DNA of 64,000 bases from Fragum whitleyi (taxonomy: Eukaryota; Mollusca; Bivalvia; Cardiida; Cardiidae): NCBI GenBank assembly GCA_948146395.1, contig OX411554.1:41615869-41679868 (forward strand). Direction: 5' to 3'. Position 1 is the stretch's first letter. Every line of letters starts with the position of its first letter. Under the pieces are notes generated by a model. The model saw only the letters and a list, made by a program, of their open reading frames with translations, was not told the DNA's origin and made no database searches. Made by a program: the position numbers and the translations under genes. Shown here in pieces: positions 36,342 through 46,916 of this stretch.

Positions 36342-37290
36342 AAATTGGTTGATTCCAACCTCCAAGACAGGGGAAGGGGTTTTAATAGAGCATGGGACTT
36401 AATTAGAATTTTTATGGTGAGTGTGGTATTTTTTTTATCTTATTTCTTTAAGTTAAAGCCCTCAATTATAGCATAACCACATGGCCAATGATCCCTGCAG
36501 AGCTCAGACCCAGGACCTCCAGTATACACTCATTACTCTAATCATTCAATTTACCGCCAGATACAAATTGCCTGCCAAATATATCTCCACAGAAGTGAAA
36601 TCCGGTAGAGTATTCTGCCATTAAATAAAGTTATAGCTCTTCATAAAACTACACACATCCCCTCTCATAAAACCTAATTCCCTCTTTCCCAAAGCATAAG
36701 TACCATTCTATCTCGACATTATAGAGTCCCGTTTTATGACCAAAGTATCAATTAAACCCCAATAAGCTGTCAAAAGTTTAACCCCCCAAACTCATGTTGC
36801 CATGGCAACCAAATTATCAGTTGCCATGGCAAACATAAAATCTTCTTCATAAAAGCTAATTTGTGATCAAAAGAGGTTCACACCTCAATAAAAATAGTGG
36901 GGGCAAAGTCAATAGATATCTTATTTTTTACTAACCTTGATCATGATGTATAGTGCACCATCGGCAGATCTAGACTGTTTTATTAGCGAGAGAGATAGAG
37001 AGGCAATGGAGGATCAGACTTTATATATAACTTGTTTTGTAGCTAAATGCGAAACTACAGCTTGAATAAAGCTGTATGAAAATTTGATTGCCAATCTAGC
37101 ATAATCATAGTTTGAATGCCAGATTTTATGACCTTGATAAAGTTTTTCCCTGAAGATTTGGGCGGATGGGTTTAATCCCAGGCACCCCACTTTTTTATTA
37201 ACACATACTTAGAACAAGCTATTGTCACAAGATATGTCCAAACATGCAGGACAAGAAGTCCTCCCATTTACCAAAATCTGGCCACATTCA
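36342..37290. other. Intronic sequence with two RFX-type palindromes
   Basis: Mostly featureless AT-rich intron. It includes GTTGCCATGGCAAC (36796-36809) and a second near-identical site (36820-36833), and a worn 'aactacagcttgaataaagctgta' hairpin at 37044. Confidence 0.5.
36796..36833. promoter_or_regulatory. Pair of RFX/X-box-like palindromes
   Basis: GTTGCCATGGCAAC and, 24 bp further, GTTGCCATGGCAAA. The first is a perfect 14-bp palindrome equal to the textbook RFX dimer consensus (GTTRCCATGGYAAC). It lies outside any recognised repeat, in the 12-kb intron between the two SANT exons. Function is inferred only from the motif. Confidence 0.4.
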
Positions 37291-37293
37291 CAG

Positions 37294-37371
37294 TTCGATG
37301 GCTCAGCAGGAAACAGTTGTAACTGCCTATATATCTATGGCCAGTTACAGCTGTTTTATGTAGAGCCATCA
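37294..37371. repeat. Full-length hairpin element (family E)
   Basis: TCGATGGCTCAGCAGG / TGTAGAGCCATCAA arms. Confidence 0.8.
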
Positions 37372-37647
37372 AAGTGTCAAAGTATTTTTCTCTAAATTCA
37401 GGGTAGAAATCCTCCAAATTCTAGATGAAAGAATTCCCTGTTAACTAAAGACAATATAAGGGAGATAATTTCTGACACCTTATAGACAGAAGTAAATTGA
37501 TGATCCCAGTTATTTTCCCTGAAGAGAATTATCTCTGAAATACCATCAAATTAAAGGCATTTATCATGAAGAATATGTCATCTTCTCCATCTGACAATCT
37601 CTCTGGCAATGATTTACTTTATATTACCACAGAATCTTGACCCTTGT

Positions 37648-37808
37648 TTAAGGTAATTGACCTGTAATAGTTCGACAACATTTCGGTACTCATGATCTTA
37701 CACAATGTTGACCAAGGTTCCCTAATGAAATCACTAGGAAACCTTGGTTTATAGATAAGTTCATTACTTCAAAAGCATTACAGATTTATTAAGGGTCCAC
37801 TACCTTAA
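37648..37808. repeat. Palindromic TTAAGG element (family K), diverged copy
   Basis: TTAAGGTAATTGACC to GGGTCCACTACCTTAA with a 'gaccaaggttccctaatga..ctaggaaaccttggttt' core. Its terminal TTAA is also the first TTAA of the adjacent family-A MITE. Confidence 0.7.
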
Positions 37809-38051
37809 CCCTTGCCATGCTTAATAAATTTTGGCATAAAATTTTCATCAAAATTAAAGGGTAAAAAGCATTGAAAATACCAATAGTAGGTCATATTTTA
37901 TTTGAAAAACTTAATCTATTGACATTTCTGGTTTGAAAGTGAGAAACAAGTGGTGTAGACTAACATCAGACTGCACATATGTGCAGACTGATGTTTGTCT
38001 ATAGCTCCTGATAAAGCAGGAATAATCTGGGTTCAGCATGAAAAGAGTTAA
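37805..38051 (+). repeat. TTAA MITE (family A)
   Basis: TTAACCCTTGCCATGCTTAA to TTCAGCATGAAAAGAGTTAA; contains the perfect stem GACTGCACATATGTGCAGAC. Confidence 0.8.
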
Positions 38052-38069
38052 GTACTTATTTTATGAAGG

Positions 38070-38308
38070 ATGCTTGGATTGGTTTGTTTAAAGCCAATTT
38101 CAACATCATAGCAGTTATGTCACTATGGCATGTACATGCCACCACCCATTTTTTCCTATCATTTCTGAAACCAGTACAACCAGAACATTTCATCCCAGCC
38201 TCCAGCCGCTCCTCCCACTTAGGCTTACTACTTATTATACACACATCCGTGGAAGACAAAATGACTTGTGTCACACTGACTTTGTCAAATGTCAGATGAA
38301 AACAACCT
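38070..38308 (-). mobile_element. SINE-1-related variant
   Basis: The 3' part is SINE-1-like ('tttgtttaaagccaatttcaac', 'cctccagccgct'); the 5' part is 'aaatgacttgtgtcacactgac...tcaaatgtcagatgaaaa', shared with 12250-12330. Its last ~68 bp are repeated directly at 38768-38835. Confidence 0.65.
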
Positions 38309-38767
38309 TGAGTGGCATTCGGAACATCACTCGGCCATTTCCGTATTCTGCAACAGACCTTGGATGTATGTAAGGCGGATGGGTATGTAACAGAATATGT
38401 ATTGTTACTTTGTTAGGCGGAAACAGTGTAAGAAAAACTAGCACTGTAGATTTATATCTTTTACAGTAAATAACAGCTGAAAATTCTTAATTTTTGAGAA
38501 TGACGAATCATTCTCAAAAATTAATATTTTTCAGCCGTTATTTACGAATCTAAAGATATCTATATAAAGATACGGTGGTTTCATGTCAGTGAATTACACG
38601 AGTAGCGTTGGTGATGTTGAATGTTTTCACTCACAGTTTCGAGGGCTTACACCATTTTAACTGACGTCATCAAGTTTTCCAAGGGTTTCCCATAATTTTT
38701 AAAAATATTCTTGTCTATGTACATCCGAGGTTGATCGTGAGATCGGCCAAGGGGTGTTCCGAATGAC
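38309..38767. mobile_element. TIR element between long direct repeats (J)
   Basis: Left 'ggcattcggaacatcactcggcc' is inverted at the right as 'ggccaaggggtgttccgaatg'. A second hairpin inside is AATTTTTGAGAATGA..TCATTCTCAAAAATT (38490-38525). No protein. It is flanked by 68-bp direct copies of SINE-variant sequence. Confidence 0.65.
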
Positions 38768-38940
38768 ACACATCCATGGAAGACGAAATGACTTGTGTCA
38801 CATTGACTTTGTTTAATGTCAGATGAAAAAATCCTTTGGTGGGAATCAAATGACTTGTGTCTCATTCACTTTTGTCAAATGCTTGATAAATTTGGCCAAG
38901 TCGGGGTTTGAACTCAAGGCCCAAGGATTGACAGCCCAAT
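38768..38940 (-). mobile_element. SINE-1-related variant, duplicated 5' part
   Basis: 'acacatccatggaagacgaaatgacttgtgtcac' repeats 38240-38307; a second diverged repeat of it (38845-38885) and a tRNA-like head region 'gggtttgaactcaaggcc' follow. Confidence 0.6.
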
Positions 38941-39409
38941 GGTTACAGGGCTCAGCAAATAGTGTCTGGAACCTGCTCTGTGTTGAATGCAAACTATTTG
39001 AAAATTGTACTCAGCTTTGAGCCTGCAATTGTGTGCAAAGCGCGGTATAATTTGCAAGCTGTTTGCACCGTTTTGTCAACCCTCTTTTGACCAATCAAAA
39101 AGTGAATGCTAAGTTGAAGATTGATTTATGACATGCTATCCTTGGACCATTAACAATTATGGGCTTGTTGGTCTGTGCATAATAGGCAGAGCTTAACTCA
39201 TTTTTTTTCCCCAAATGATAAACTTAAAATTGTCATTCTCCTTTTATTTCATGCGAATTTGCTCTGATTCACCTTGAAAAAGGTCTCATGTCCTTTTAGA
39301 TATTTGATTCATTTCATTCTTGGATTACTTATAAAAGAATGATGAGTTACAGTTTTTCATCATGTTGGAGGACCACCTTATGAGATTTTTATTTTTACCA
39401 ATGAGTAGC

Positions 39410-39574
39410 TTAAGGTAGTGGATCCGTAATAGTTCTGCAAAGTTTCGGATGTAATGTACTTTAACAGTGTTAACCGAGGTTTCCTAATAATTTTCATTAG
39501 GAAACCTTGGTTAACATTGTGAAAGAACATGTGGTCCGAAATGTTGCGGAACTATTATGGTTCCACTACCTTAA
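39410..39574. repeat. 165-bp palindromic TTAAGG element (family K)
   Basis: Almost the whole element is one inverted repeat: TTAAGGTAGTGGATCC at the left, GGTTCCACTACCTTAA at the right, and AACCGAGGTTTCCTAAT / ATTAGGAAACCTTGGTTAA meeting at 39497. It should fold as one long hairpin. Confidence 0.85.
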
Positions 39575-40089
39575 GTCCAGTGTATGATGGTTTTAAATTG
39601 AAGTACTAATATTCACTTGATTTTAAAATGAAATCCCTTCTTATTTTTTTTTCATTTTATTACTAATGAGTAGTTGAAGCCCTGGGTATGATGGTCTTAA
39701 ATTGAATTATATACACGTATTTAATTTTAAATGAAAACCCTTATTGCTAGATAAGTACATTTTTTTATATGCATCGTCAAAGTCAAAATTCAGCACATTG
39801 AGAAAAAAAGATTTCCCTTCTTTTCCCACAACGTTTTAAAGAAACAGTACTACATCGAGGAGCCATAAAAACCCATGTAGTCTTGTCTAGTAATGAATTA
39901 ATCCATAATAACAGCAGAAGAAAGGAAAGCAAGGAAAAAAATCCATACCACAAGCCCGAACTTGTTGGCATCTCATCAAGAACCCGTCAGGACTGACATT
40001 ATAGGAGAAAAACTATCCTTTTCTAGCTGGAAGAACAAGCTAAGATGTGATAACAAAAGTCTAAAATCTTTATTTCTCAAGGAAACTCT

Positions 40090-40150
40090 ATGTTGTGGGT
40101 ACTCATTTGAATCGTCTCGACGAGAAGATTTCAATGAGTACACAATCCAT
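40090..40150. repeat. Hairpin-F element
   Basis: 'tgtgggtactcatttgaatcgtct' / 'gaagatttcaatgagtacaca' around CGACGA. Confidence 0.75.
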
Positions 40151-40484
40151 AAGATGCGAGCAAATTTTTTTCAAAATCTTTTTAAAAAATCCAAAATATC
40201 CCCTCTATCGGTAGCTTTGATTACAGGAGAAAAACTGTGCTGTTCTATCCAATACATGAAGCCATTCTCTCTAAACAAACATAATTGAGGTAATAAAGAC
40301 AGGCCCTGTATCTGCGATAAGGCAGAATGAATTATTGGTGTTGTTGAATTATTGGTAATGTACCATACAACTATATAAACACTGATTTTAATCTACTTTA
40401 CTACTGAAATTAATTCATACAAATATCTGATAATTGATAAACAAACTATTGCTTAGGGCTCAATAACATAAATATTGATCAATG

Positions 40485-40523
40485 AAAAGATTGATTGGTT
40501 GATTGATTGATTGATTGATTGAC
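40485..40523. repeat. (TTGA)n microsatellite
   Basis: Eight or so TTGA/TTGG repeats with no SINE body beside it; possibly a SINE tail left after decay. Confidence 0.7.
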
Positions 40524-40612
40524 AAAATTGATGAGATTGTGGTTTACAAATGACTGATACAAACTATCTCTTCATTTCCAACTATGTTTTCCTCAAAGAA
40601 GAACTTTAAGAT

Positions 40613-40856
40613 TATAACCCGTCATGCTGAACCCCCAATATTTCTGCTTTGGAAGGAGGTTCAAACAAAGATCAGCCTGCATGTATGTGCAGTCTTATCT
40701 TAGTCCACACCACCTGATTTTCCTTTTTTAACCAGAAAAGCTTAAAAATACACTTTTTGAAATAGATTCTGACTTGCAATTTGTGCATTCAATGCTTTCA
40801 AAACTTTGATTTCAATGCAAATTTTCTCAGGTTTTTATCAAGCATGACAAAGGTTA
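40613..40856 (-). repeat. TTAA MITE (family A), minus copy
   Basis: ATAACCCGTCATGCTGAACC at the left and AAGCATGACAAAGGTTAA at the right; internal 'aagatcagcctgcatgtatgtgcag'. Confidence 0.78.
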
Positions 40857-41065
40857 AAATCTTCATCAACCTAAAATTGTTGCCAGTAACATCTTCCTTT
40901 TTGGGCATATCTGAATTTTAGTGTCTTGTATTAATGAGTAAACCCTTCTAAATATTAGCTGAATTAGAACCCATGCAATTGCCAAAATTACATAAAAATC
41001 CAAGTACTGATGGCTCTGAAAGAAGAAAGCACATGCCCAATTTTCTCTTGAAAATTTATTAATTA

Positions 41066-41281
41066 AATGGAGTTTTACCGTGCTTTCAACAATATTTCAG
41101 TTATATCGTTGCAGCTGGAACACCTAACAATGGATTCCTGGTATTTCCTGGATACCAGTACTACCATTACATCCTTACCTAGCCTCCAGATGCTATCTCA
41201 CATAGGTCTACGATTATTACCCCATTGATGAGAGACAAAAAGTTGGAAAGAATGAGTGCCCTAGTCAGGGATCGAACTATT
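41066..41281 (-). mobile_element. SINE-1, head truncated
   Basis: 'aaatggagttttaccgtgctttcaac' to 'gtcagggatcgaact' (B box in reverse); cut by a family-A MITE fragment. Confidence 0.85.
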
Positions 41282-41432
41282 GAAAATCAAAGTTGTTACA
41301 CAATTCTTGGTTAAACAGGATAAACAGAAGCTGAAGACTAAGATGAGACTGCACATTTTGGGCTATACCTTATCTTAGTCTATACCTCCTGCCAAAGCAG
41401 GAATATTCTGGGATCAGCATGACAATGGTTAA
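41282..41432 (+). repeat. TTAA MITE (family A), 5'-truncated
   Basis: 'agactaagatgagactgcac' to CAGCATGACAATGGTTAA. Confidence 0.7.
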
Positions 41433-42130
41433 GAATAGCTGACTTGAAAGATGCTTGAAAAATACATTAGTCAAGTGCCAGTGTGGTGTTAAAACCCCGC
41501 ATATTGATTGGTCCGTATTGATGACAAAATAATACGGTTATAACCCATTAGTCAGTAACAATACAGGAAATCATAGCTTTATCCAATATTTCATATCACT
41601 CGAGTTCCGTTTTTTGTCAGTTTGCGCTGAGTCGCATATTAGATCTCCCGGGAAATTGAGAACCAGTCGTAAAATCAATCAGATTTGTCAGTGGTTCTAC
41701 TGTAAGTTATTCGACTTGACTTTCACAGTCTAAGAATTGATCCACGCGTACAAAACAAGGCTGTAGGCTTGCTTTTGAATAATTGGCCAATAGTTGGGCG
41801 AGATCATGAGATTAGCGGCTGGTAATACCACAATTTATACTTGATCAATATTCTCTGCTGTATGGAGGCTTAGTTATGCCTTAAATACAGAAACTTGAAT
41901 GAATTAAATGTATGGTGACACAGCTATGCCATAAGTCACTAAATTTATTCTGTGAAAGATTTTTTGTCTGTTAGATTTCAAAATTTCGGCAAAGAAATTG
42001 CCTTTATCAAGATAAATAACAATAAACTAATTGGGTTTTTTTTTGGAAAAGGCTTATTTTGTTGACATATTGAAATTTAGAGAGTCTTTATGTTGTGTTT
42101 TTGTATTATTTGTTGTTTCTTTTAATTCAA
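41433..42130. other. Intronic sequence, no clear feature
   Basis: Includes a less AT-rich block (41490-41830) with no exon signals that I could recognise. Confidence 0.45.
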
Positions 42131-42131
42131 T

Positions 42132-42322
42132 TTTAAATGCAATCTTCACTATTTCCAGCCACATTAAGGCATATGGAGCAACCAACTATGGACATCTAGT
42201 ATTTTACTCTCACACTTACAACCATTACATCCTCTCCAAGCCACTAGGTGCTCATCCCACTAAAGTCTACAACTATCCATCCATTGGTGAGAGAAAAATA
42301 TATAAAAGTATATATGCCGCCA
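42132..42322 (-). mobile_element. SINE-1, degenerate
   Basis: 'ttttaaatgcaatcttcac' to 'ccattggtgagagaaaaat' follow the SINE-1 order with many substitutions; an open frame across it is incidental. Confidence 0.55.
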
Positions 42323-42335
42323 TCATGATCGATTT

Positions 42336-42612
42336 GTTTGTTTGATTGAATGGGGTTTTAAGCCACTTTCAAAACTCTTTCAGTTATATCTCGGCAGCTG
42401 GAGACCTAACAATGGATTCCTGGTATTTCTCACACCAGTTCTACTTTAACATCTTCTCGTAGCCTTCAGCTGCTATCCCACATAGGTCTACAATAATCAA
42501 CCCATGGGTTGGAGAAAAATATTGAAAGGGATTTGTGCAGCCATAGGGGGTCAAACTTGGGAACTTTTGAATGACAGTCTGCAATACAGCCACTGAGCTT
42601 TGACAGCGGCTC
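42336..42612 (-). mobile_element. SINE-1, nearly full
   Basis: 'ttgtttgattgaatggggttttaagcc' to the reversed head 'gccactgagctttgacagcggc'. Confidence 0.85.
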
Positions 42613-42635
42613 CAGTGGGATCGAACCGGAGAATC

Positions 42636-42905
42636 AACAAGATGTGTTTGTGAAACACGAATGCCCCCGGAAATTTTTTAGAAATTTGTCTTTGACAGAT
42701 GACCTTGACCTTGTCACATTACCTTTACCTTGGTAAAAAGATGCATATCATTGAGATCTATCATCGTATCAAATATGAGCATTGTATCTTGAATAGCCTT
42801 GAAAATATTAGCAATGTTTTTGGTTAAGTTTTGCAGACAAACAGACAGGCGGATGGATGGACAGACAACGATAAAAGGGGGGGCAAACTAATTGGGAGTT
42901 TTACA
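42636..42905 (+). mobile_element. HINE-like element, ATGCCCCC family
   Basis: Left ACAAGATGTGTTTGTGAAACAC hairpin then GAATGCCCCCGG; 'gacagatgaccttgaccttg', 'attgagatctatcatcgta'; a GACAGGCGGATGGATGG tract at the right. The 3' hairpin end is degraded ('aaaagggggggcaaac'). Confidence 0.65.
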
Positions 42906-43084
42906 AGCTACCAAATGTGCATTTAGGGCGCCCTTTTCAGATTTGGGAGACTTTAGCTCTTTTATTAAATTTCCAGCCCATTATAATAGGTGTTATTCAA
43001 GAAATAACAGTAAAAGAATTACATTACCCCAGAGATACAGGTAAGTGGAAGGGGAATGCCATTTTAAATTCTTTGTTCCTTTGT

Positions 43085-43165
43085 TTCAATGAAGCCCTAT
43101 ATTGAGGGTACTCATTTGAATTGTCTTGAAAGTTACAAAAGGTATCCACAATATAAGATTTGTGC
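43085..43165. repeat. Hairpin-F element, worn
   Basis: 'attgagggtactcatttgaattgtct' with a partial right arm 'aaaggtatccacaatataaga'. Confidence 0.55.
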
Positions 43166-43588
43166 AAGTATTGATGAAATATTCTAATTATGCAATAATT
43201 TCATATCTGCGTTGATGTGTCCAGGAATAAATTCTGATGGTGTAGGAGTTATATGCAAAAGGTAAAATCTGAGGACGAAGTCCAAGTCACTATTGAATTT
43301 TGTCAGAAAACCTCTTCTGGAAAAACTTTGTCACCCCCCCAGAAGAGGTTTTCTAACAAATTCAATTGTGACTTTGACCTTTGACCTAAAAACAATTTAA
43401 TTTTCATACATTTATTATAATTCAAAATTCTCAAAATACCCCCCCCCCCCTCCAAGGACAGAGGAACCTCTATGTGCCCTTTGCCATTTCTTTTTTTTTT
43501 CATTTTGAAAGCGAATCATCCCTTTATCTGGAGCACTGGTACCATACAAAATCTGAATAACTACAAACAGTTAATAAGCAAAACTTAC

Positions 43589-43687
43589 GGAATCTTCTTC
43601 ATTCCATTTCTTGTCTATTGTCCTGAGGGCCGGAGCTTTAACAAGAGCTTGCAGGGCTTTCCCTGTGTCATACTCATATCGATGAAG
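43589..43687 (-). CDS. RERE: RERE/atrophin homologue, ELM2 end and SANT start
   Basis: Fifth visible exon, 99 nt (33 whole codons); acceptor TTTTTCAG and donor GTAAGT on the minus strand. Translation: LHRYEYDTGKALQALVKAPA then LRTIDKKWNEEDS. 'YD.GKALQ.LVK.P' is the last ELM2 helix of RERE. 'KKWNEED' is the tryptophan-containing first helix of the SANT domain (family pattern: C/K-W-T/N-E-D/E). Both boundaries are phase 0, so the exon could be skipped without changing frame, although that would break ELM2 and SANT together. Confidence 0.95.
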
Positions 43688-43875
43688 CTGAAAAAGTAAA
43701 AGATCAACCATATAGCTTAATAGCTTAGACACACCTAGTATAAATGAATTAATCCATTAATTCAATTACCAATGAAAGTTAGTTTGAGAAGACTTTTTGA
43801 TTCTACTTAAAATTTTGATATGTGAAACAAAGTTATAAGTGAGTATTGATATAACAAGAGACAATCAAATTTCAT

Positions 43876-44015
43876 AAGTTTGTTTAAAGAGTGTTAAGCC
43901 ATTTTTAACAGTTTTTTATGTTTGTTTGTTTGTTTGTTTTTTTATTCCACTTAAAATATTCAATTGTCAAATACTCCTCTCACCAGTACAACTTACACTT
44001 CCTTTCCAAGGCTAG
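43876..44015 (-). mobile_element. SINE-1, degenerate fragment
   Basis: 'gtgttaagccatttttaacag', then a GTTT repeat and 'caccagtacaacttacacttcctttcc'; heavily changed. Confidence 0.45.
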
Positions 44016-44092
44016 CTTAGTATTATTTCTATTCTAGACTTGGTTAAGAATATCTAATCATTTACAAAATCTCATGACAGAATCTATAATAG

Positions 44093-44455
44093 TACAGTCC
44101 ATATTACTCAAGCGACCATATCTATTAAGTGACTAATTTTATTAAGCCACGATAATCAAAAGTCCATTCAAAGAAGCAAAATCTTTGAAAAAGTGGTCGT
44201 TTTGTAACAAACAGTTATTTATTATTAAATCTTATTCTGTTGGAACCCATTAGAATCGTCTCAATGAGACGATTCCAATCGGTTTGAACATCATAGAATT
44301 CAATTACCCTTACCTGACTAACTTTACTTGCTATCAAAAACGTCTCTTTTATTTGTCATGAAATATTGTATTGTATATGTAGTATTGTACCAATTCCATG
44401 AGCGACCGCTTTTTGGCAGTCCTGAAACTGGTCGCTTAACACAAGTTCTACTGTA
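44093..44455. repeat. TA-flanked MITE (family D), copy 2
   Basis: TACAGTCCATATTACTCAAG to 'gcttaacacaagttctactgta'; same central GTCTCAATGAGAC palindrome as 1345-1692. Confidence 0.72.
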
Positions 44456-44463
44456 TGTGGTTT

Positions 44464-44535
44464 GGGATATGATATATTGTGGAAAATAAAAAAATTGCTT
44501 GTCATAAGCAATTTCTTCAATTTCCACATTATTCC
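44464..44535. repeat. TTAA MITE (family B) central palindrome
   Basis: TGTGGAAAATAAAAAAATTG..CAATTTCTTCAATTTCCACA; only the core of family B. Confidence 0.6.
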
Positions 44536-44576
44536 ATAAAGCTTTTCCTTCTGGGGAATCAATATGATTTTATTTG

Positions 44577-44822
44577 ATTTCAATTTGGTTTAATGCCAAT
44601 TTAAACAATAATTCAGTTATATTGAGGCTGGAATCCTGAATTCCTGATATTTCTCACACCAACACTTCCTCCATATTTCCCTCAAAAGCTGCTATCCCAA
44701 ATAGGTCAACAATTAGCAACCCATTTGTGGGTGACCAATAGTCTTTACGAATAAATGCTACAATTTGGGAAATTATGGGGACCTTTGGATTAGCAGTCCG
44801 ACACGCTACCAACTGCGTGGCA
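44577..44822 (-). mobile_element. SINE-1, worn, near full
   Basis: 'tttcaatttggtttaatgcc' to the reversed head 'cgctaccaactgcgtggca', 58 bp from the ELM2 exon, on the intron side of its donor. Confidence 0.75.
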
Positions 44823-44880
44823 CATAAAAGAGGAATTGTGTGAAAATGTGCTATGGAAAGGAACAAATGCAGCAACTTAC

Positions 44881-44980
44881 GACATTCATGGCGTTCATGG
44901 TCGTGTCATCCATGGCTGCAGCCTGACACCCGTCCTCCGTCGACCCTCCATCACACATACCAGCAAACGCAGCCACACTC
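44881..44980 (-). CDS. RERE: RERE/atrophin homologue, ELM2 core exon
   Basis: Fourth visible exon, 100 nt; acceptor TTAACAG and donor GTAAGT on the minus strand. It completes an Arg codon and reads [20 protein letters not shown] followed by [13 protein letters not shown]. '[24 protein letters not shown]' is a hallmark of the RERE/atrophin ELM2 domain and is the strongest single identifier in the window; MTA, MIER and CoREST ELM2 domains lack the [12 protein letters not shown] stretch. It ends in phase 0. Confidence 0.97.
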
Positions 44981-45374
44981 CTGTTAAGAAAACATAGTGT
45001 ACAATAGTGTACATAAGTTTCTTTCATCAGCAATCTACTTTACTTTATTACATACAACTGTAAACTCAGAAGACACATAATCAATGAAAACATTGTAGAT
45101 AGAAACATTGCAAAAGGAGGAATTGATTGTTATTTGGCCTTTTTCTATAAAATTGCTTTGCATATTTCCTTCAATTTAACATATTTTGTATCATTTAAAT
45201 TTGCATATTGTACATTGTTAAAAGCTCTGGCAGGTTTAAAAGGTCAAAGAAAATACATTCAAGTGCACAAATCATTTAATAACATTGTCTTTGTAAATAG
45301 TAAATTTAGTGGAAAATAAAATAACTAAATGACATTTCTCAAGATGCTTTCATATAATTACTGGTCAATATTAC

Positions 45375-45508
45375 CTGGCTGCCCTGAGGTACATCATCAG
45401 ATCCCCGTCCAGGACGCTCTTTGGCTGCCAGCGGAATTCCTCCATGTCCTCGCATCGCTCTGGCATCTCTCGTGGCGTGACATTGGGCTTGCATTCAGGC
45501 ATACGAGC
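45375..45508 (-). CDS. RERE: RERE/atrophin homologue, start of ELM2 domain
   Basis: Third visible exon, 134 nt; acceptor TTTCCAG and donor GTAATA on the minus strand. Translation: ARMPECKPNVTPREMPERCE, then DMEEFRWQPK and SVLDGDLMMYLRAA(R). The 'EE..W.P....D.DLMMYLRAAR' pattern matches the linker and first half of the ELM2 domain of RERE, in which the D-L-x-M-Y-L-R-A-A-R helix helps recruit HDAC1/2 (family knowledge). The exon ends with AG, completed by G of the next exon to give Arg. The linker between BAH and ELM2 is shorter and less alike than in vertebrates, as expected for a divergent orthologue. Confidence 0.95.
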
Positions 45509-45598
45509 CTGGAAATAAATAATGTAATTTATTTCTTTTGAATCATTAGAGTTATCATATCTTTGTTTTCCCGCACATATTCAAGCATCGCATATGGA

Positions 45599-45828
45599 TT
45601 TGATTTGATTTGAATTGGGGTTTTACGTCGCTTTCAACAATCTCTCAGTTATATCGCGACGACTGGAGCACCTAACGATGGATTCCTGGTATTTCTCACA
45701 CCAGTACCACCACCACATCCCTTTCCTAGCCTCCAGTTGCTATTCCACATAGGTTTATGATTATCTACCCATTGGTGGAAGACAAATGTCGGAAAGGATA
45801 AGTGCCGCGGCCGGGGATCGAACCCGTT
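45599..45828 (-). mobile_element. SINE-1, 5'-truncated, 13-bp target duplication
   Basis: Tail TTTGATTTGATTTGAATTGG and body, ending just after the reversed B box (GGGGATCGAACCCG). CATCGCATATGGA is found at 45586-45598 and 45829-45841, so the truncation happened at insertion. Confidence 0.92.
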
Positions 45829-45991
45829 CATCGCATATGGAGTGACATTCCACTTGCATTCAGGCAGGGATTAGTCAGTCCTCAGGCCTTACACTGGATT
45901 TTAGAGAGGACCAGGTGGAAGTTACGATGATGCAGGTCTTTCAAACCTGTAGTATATGGCTAATTCAAATCTGTCTGGTTTTGAAAAATAG

Positions 45992-46070
45992 TTCAAGAGG
46001 TCAGCACAACACTATTGTAAGTGCCTATAAATATATAGGCACTTACAATAGTGTTACACTGACCCCTCAA
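45992..46070. repeat. Full-length hairpin element (family E)
   Basis: TTCAAGAGGTCAGCACAACA / GTTACACTGACCCCTCAA arms around CTATAAATATATAGG. Confidence 0.88.
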
Positions 46071-46325
46071 ATTGCCTGCCCTTTCCTTGTAATAACAGGG
46101 TCATATTGTCAGATGAATGTTTATTAAAGGGAAAGCAAACTGAACAGTTTTGTTAATTTTGTTTTCATGTAGAAACAACCATGTTTGACATTTTATCAAG
46201 ATCTATCTGTCTATTTTATCACCTGTTATCATTCCCTATCAAAAGTGTAATAAGTAGTCAATAAGATATAAATCCCACAGGTGAGTTTAAATGTTTAAAC
46301 CTTAGGCAGGTACAAGTAATAGATA

Positions 46326-46473
46326 ACAAAATGTTTCAATTAGCATGAAATGAGAAGTAATTACAAAATGTTTTAATATCATGAAATGAGAAGTAATTAC
46401 AAAATGTTTTAATTATCATGAAATGAGAAGTAATGACAAAATGTTTTAATTATCATGAAATGAGAAGTAATTA
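46326..46473. repeat. Minisatellite, four ~37-bp units
   Basis: The unit 'aaaatgttttaattatcatg' + 'aaatgagaagtaattac' is repeated four times with few changes. Confidence 0.9.
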
Positions 46474-46916
46474 GTCAATTATTTTTTTACTGTGTTCGAG
46501 TATCTATTGTTTGTTGCTTTTTTTTCTCTCTATCTCTTTATCACTTTTAAGTGATGAGAATCATAAGAAATGTAAACCCCGGGGACAGCTAGGTGAACCA
46601 AGAGCGTCGAGTAAATATTTTACTCAGAAATCCTCCAAGCTACAAGGGGTACAGACAAAATCCCTCCGAGACATAATCCGTCACGGACATAATACCTCCC
46701 CCCCACCCCCCCACCCCATCCCTACAAACACCTGTACTTTTAGATTACAATTTGAGTACTGTAACATTTGGCCCGAGATATACACTTTTAGATTATAGAT
46801 GAAATAAATAATTGATTACAATTGATCTTCGTAATCATATTTATTTGATTACATTTTAAGTTTTCATCTTTGCAAAGGGTCTTCACATTTACCTGTACAA
46901 TCTATTTCTAATGTAT
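46474..46916. other. Intronic sequence, no clear feature
   Basis: Contains a C-rich run (46695-46720). No coding block. Confidence 0.45.

Noticed and set aside
39962..40288. 108-codon open frame on the plus strand
   Set aside because: It runs through a hairpin-F repeat; composition is intron-like and the protein unrecognised.
42031..42345. 104-codon open frame on the plus strand
   Set aside because: It lies over a degenerate SINE-1 copy read in antisense.
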